From: Planctomycetota bacterium
Lineage (GTDB): Bacteria > Planctomycetota > Brocadiia > SM23-32
Assembly (NCBI GenBank): GCA_030604585.1
Contig: JAUVVP010000162.1
Span: 1 to 5,770, forward strand
Reading direction: 5' to 3'
DNA: 5,770 nucleotides
Shown one piece after another: positions 5,753 through 5,770 of this stretch. Position 1 is the stretch's first letter; each line of letters opens with the position of its first letter. The notes below the pieces were generated by a model. The model made no database searches and was not told the DNA's origin. It saw only the letters and a program-made list of their open reading frames with translations. The translations under genes were made by a program, and so were the position numbers.

Positions 5753-5770
5753 GTTGGGGGCCGCTGCGCG

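Overview
The window is GC-rich, with no mobile element, RNA gene or CRISPR array that I can see. It holds four protein genes. The mix of short ceramidase-like proteins in tandem and an exported protein joining an alpha-toroid (prenyltransferase/squalene-cyclase-like) to DUF4159 domains is typical of Planctomycetota and related lineages of the PVC group. That placement is an inference from gene content, not from a marker gene.

Layout, left to right. (1) Positions 1-553, minus strand: the first 184 codons of a polytopic membrane protein of unknown family, cut by the left edge. (2) Positions 554-859, about 306 bases: a divergent intergenic region. It carries a candidate promoter for each flanking gene, a perfect 15-base palindrome near the leftward start site, and a GC-stem hairpin with A/T-rich flanks between the two promoters. 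(3) Positions 860-2023 and 2139-3299, plus strand: two tandem paralogues (387 and 386 residues, about 55-60 % identical by hand count) of the N-terminal catalytic domain of neutral/alkaline ceramidase, lacking a signal peptide. (4) Positions 3300-3406: a short convergent spacer with three perfect copies of a heptamer and no clear intrinsic terminator. (5) Positions 3407-5629, minus strand: a secreted protein with an N-terminal alpha-toroid and two successive DUF4159 domains, preceded by a good sigma70-type promoter at 5725-5752.

How the genes may work together. The two ceramidase-like genes probably form one transcription unit from a promoter at 745-773 and look like a local duplication that has diverged around the active site. 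They keep the metal-binding and arginine motifs of the family, but the position of the ceramidase serine nucleophile holds Asn in one and Asp in the other. Calling them ceramidases would therefore overstate what is known. The DUF4159/toroid gene is convergent to them with its own promoter, and nothing in the sequence ties it functionally to the hydrolase pair. The left membrane protein is divergent and likewise unlinked. I found no clear-cut new multi-gene system. The points most worth a second look are the altered active site of the tandem pair, the double DUF4159 fusion with a Cys/Asn difference between its copies, and the small DNA structures in the two intergenic regions.
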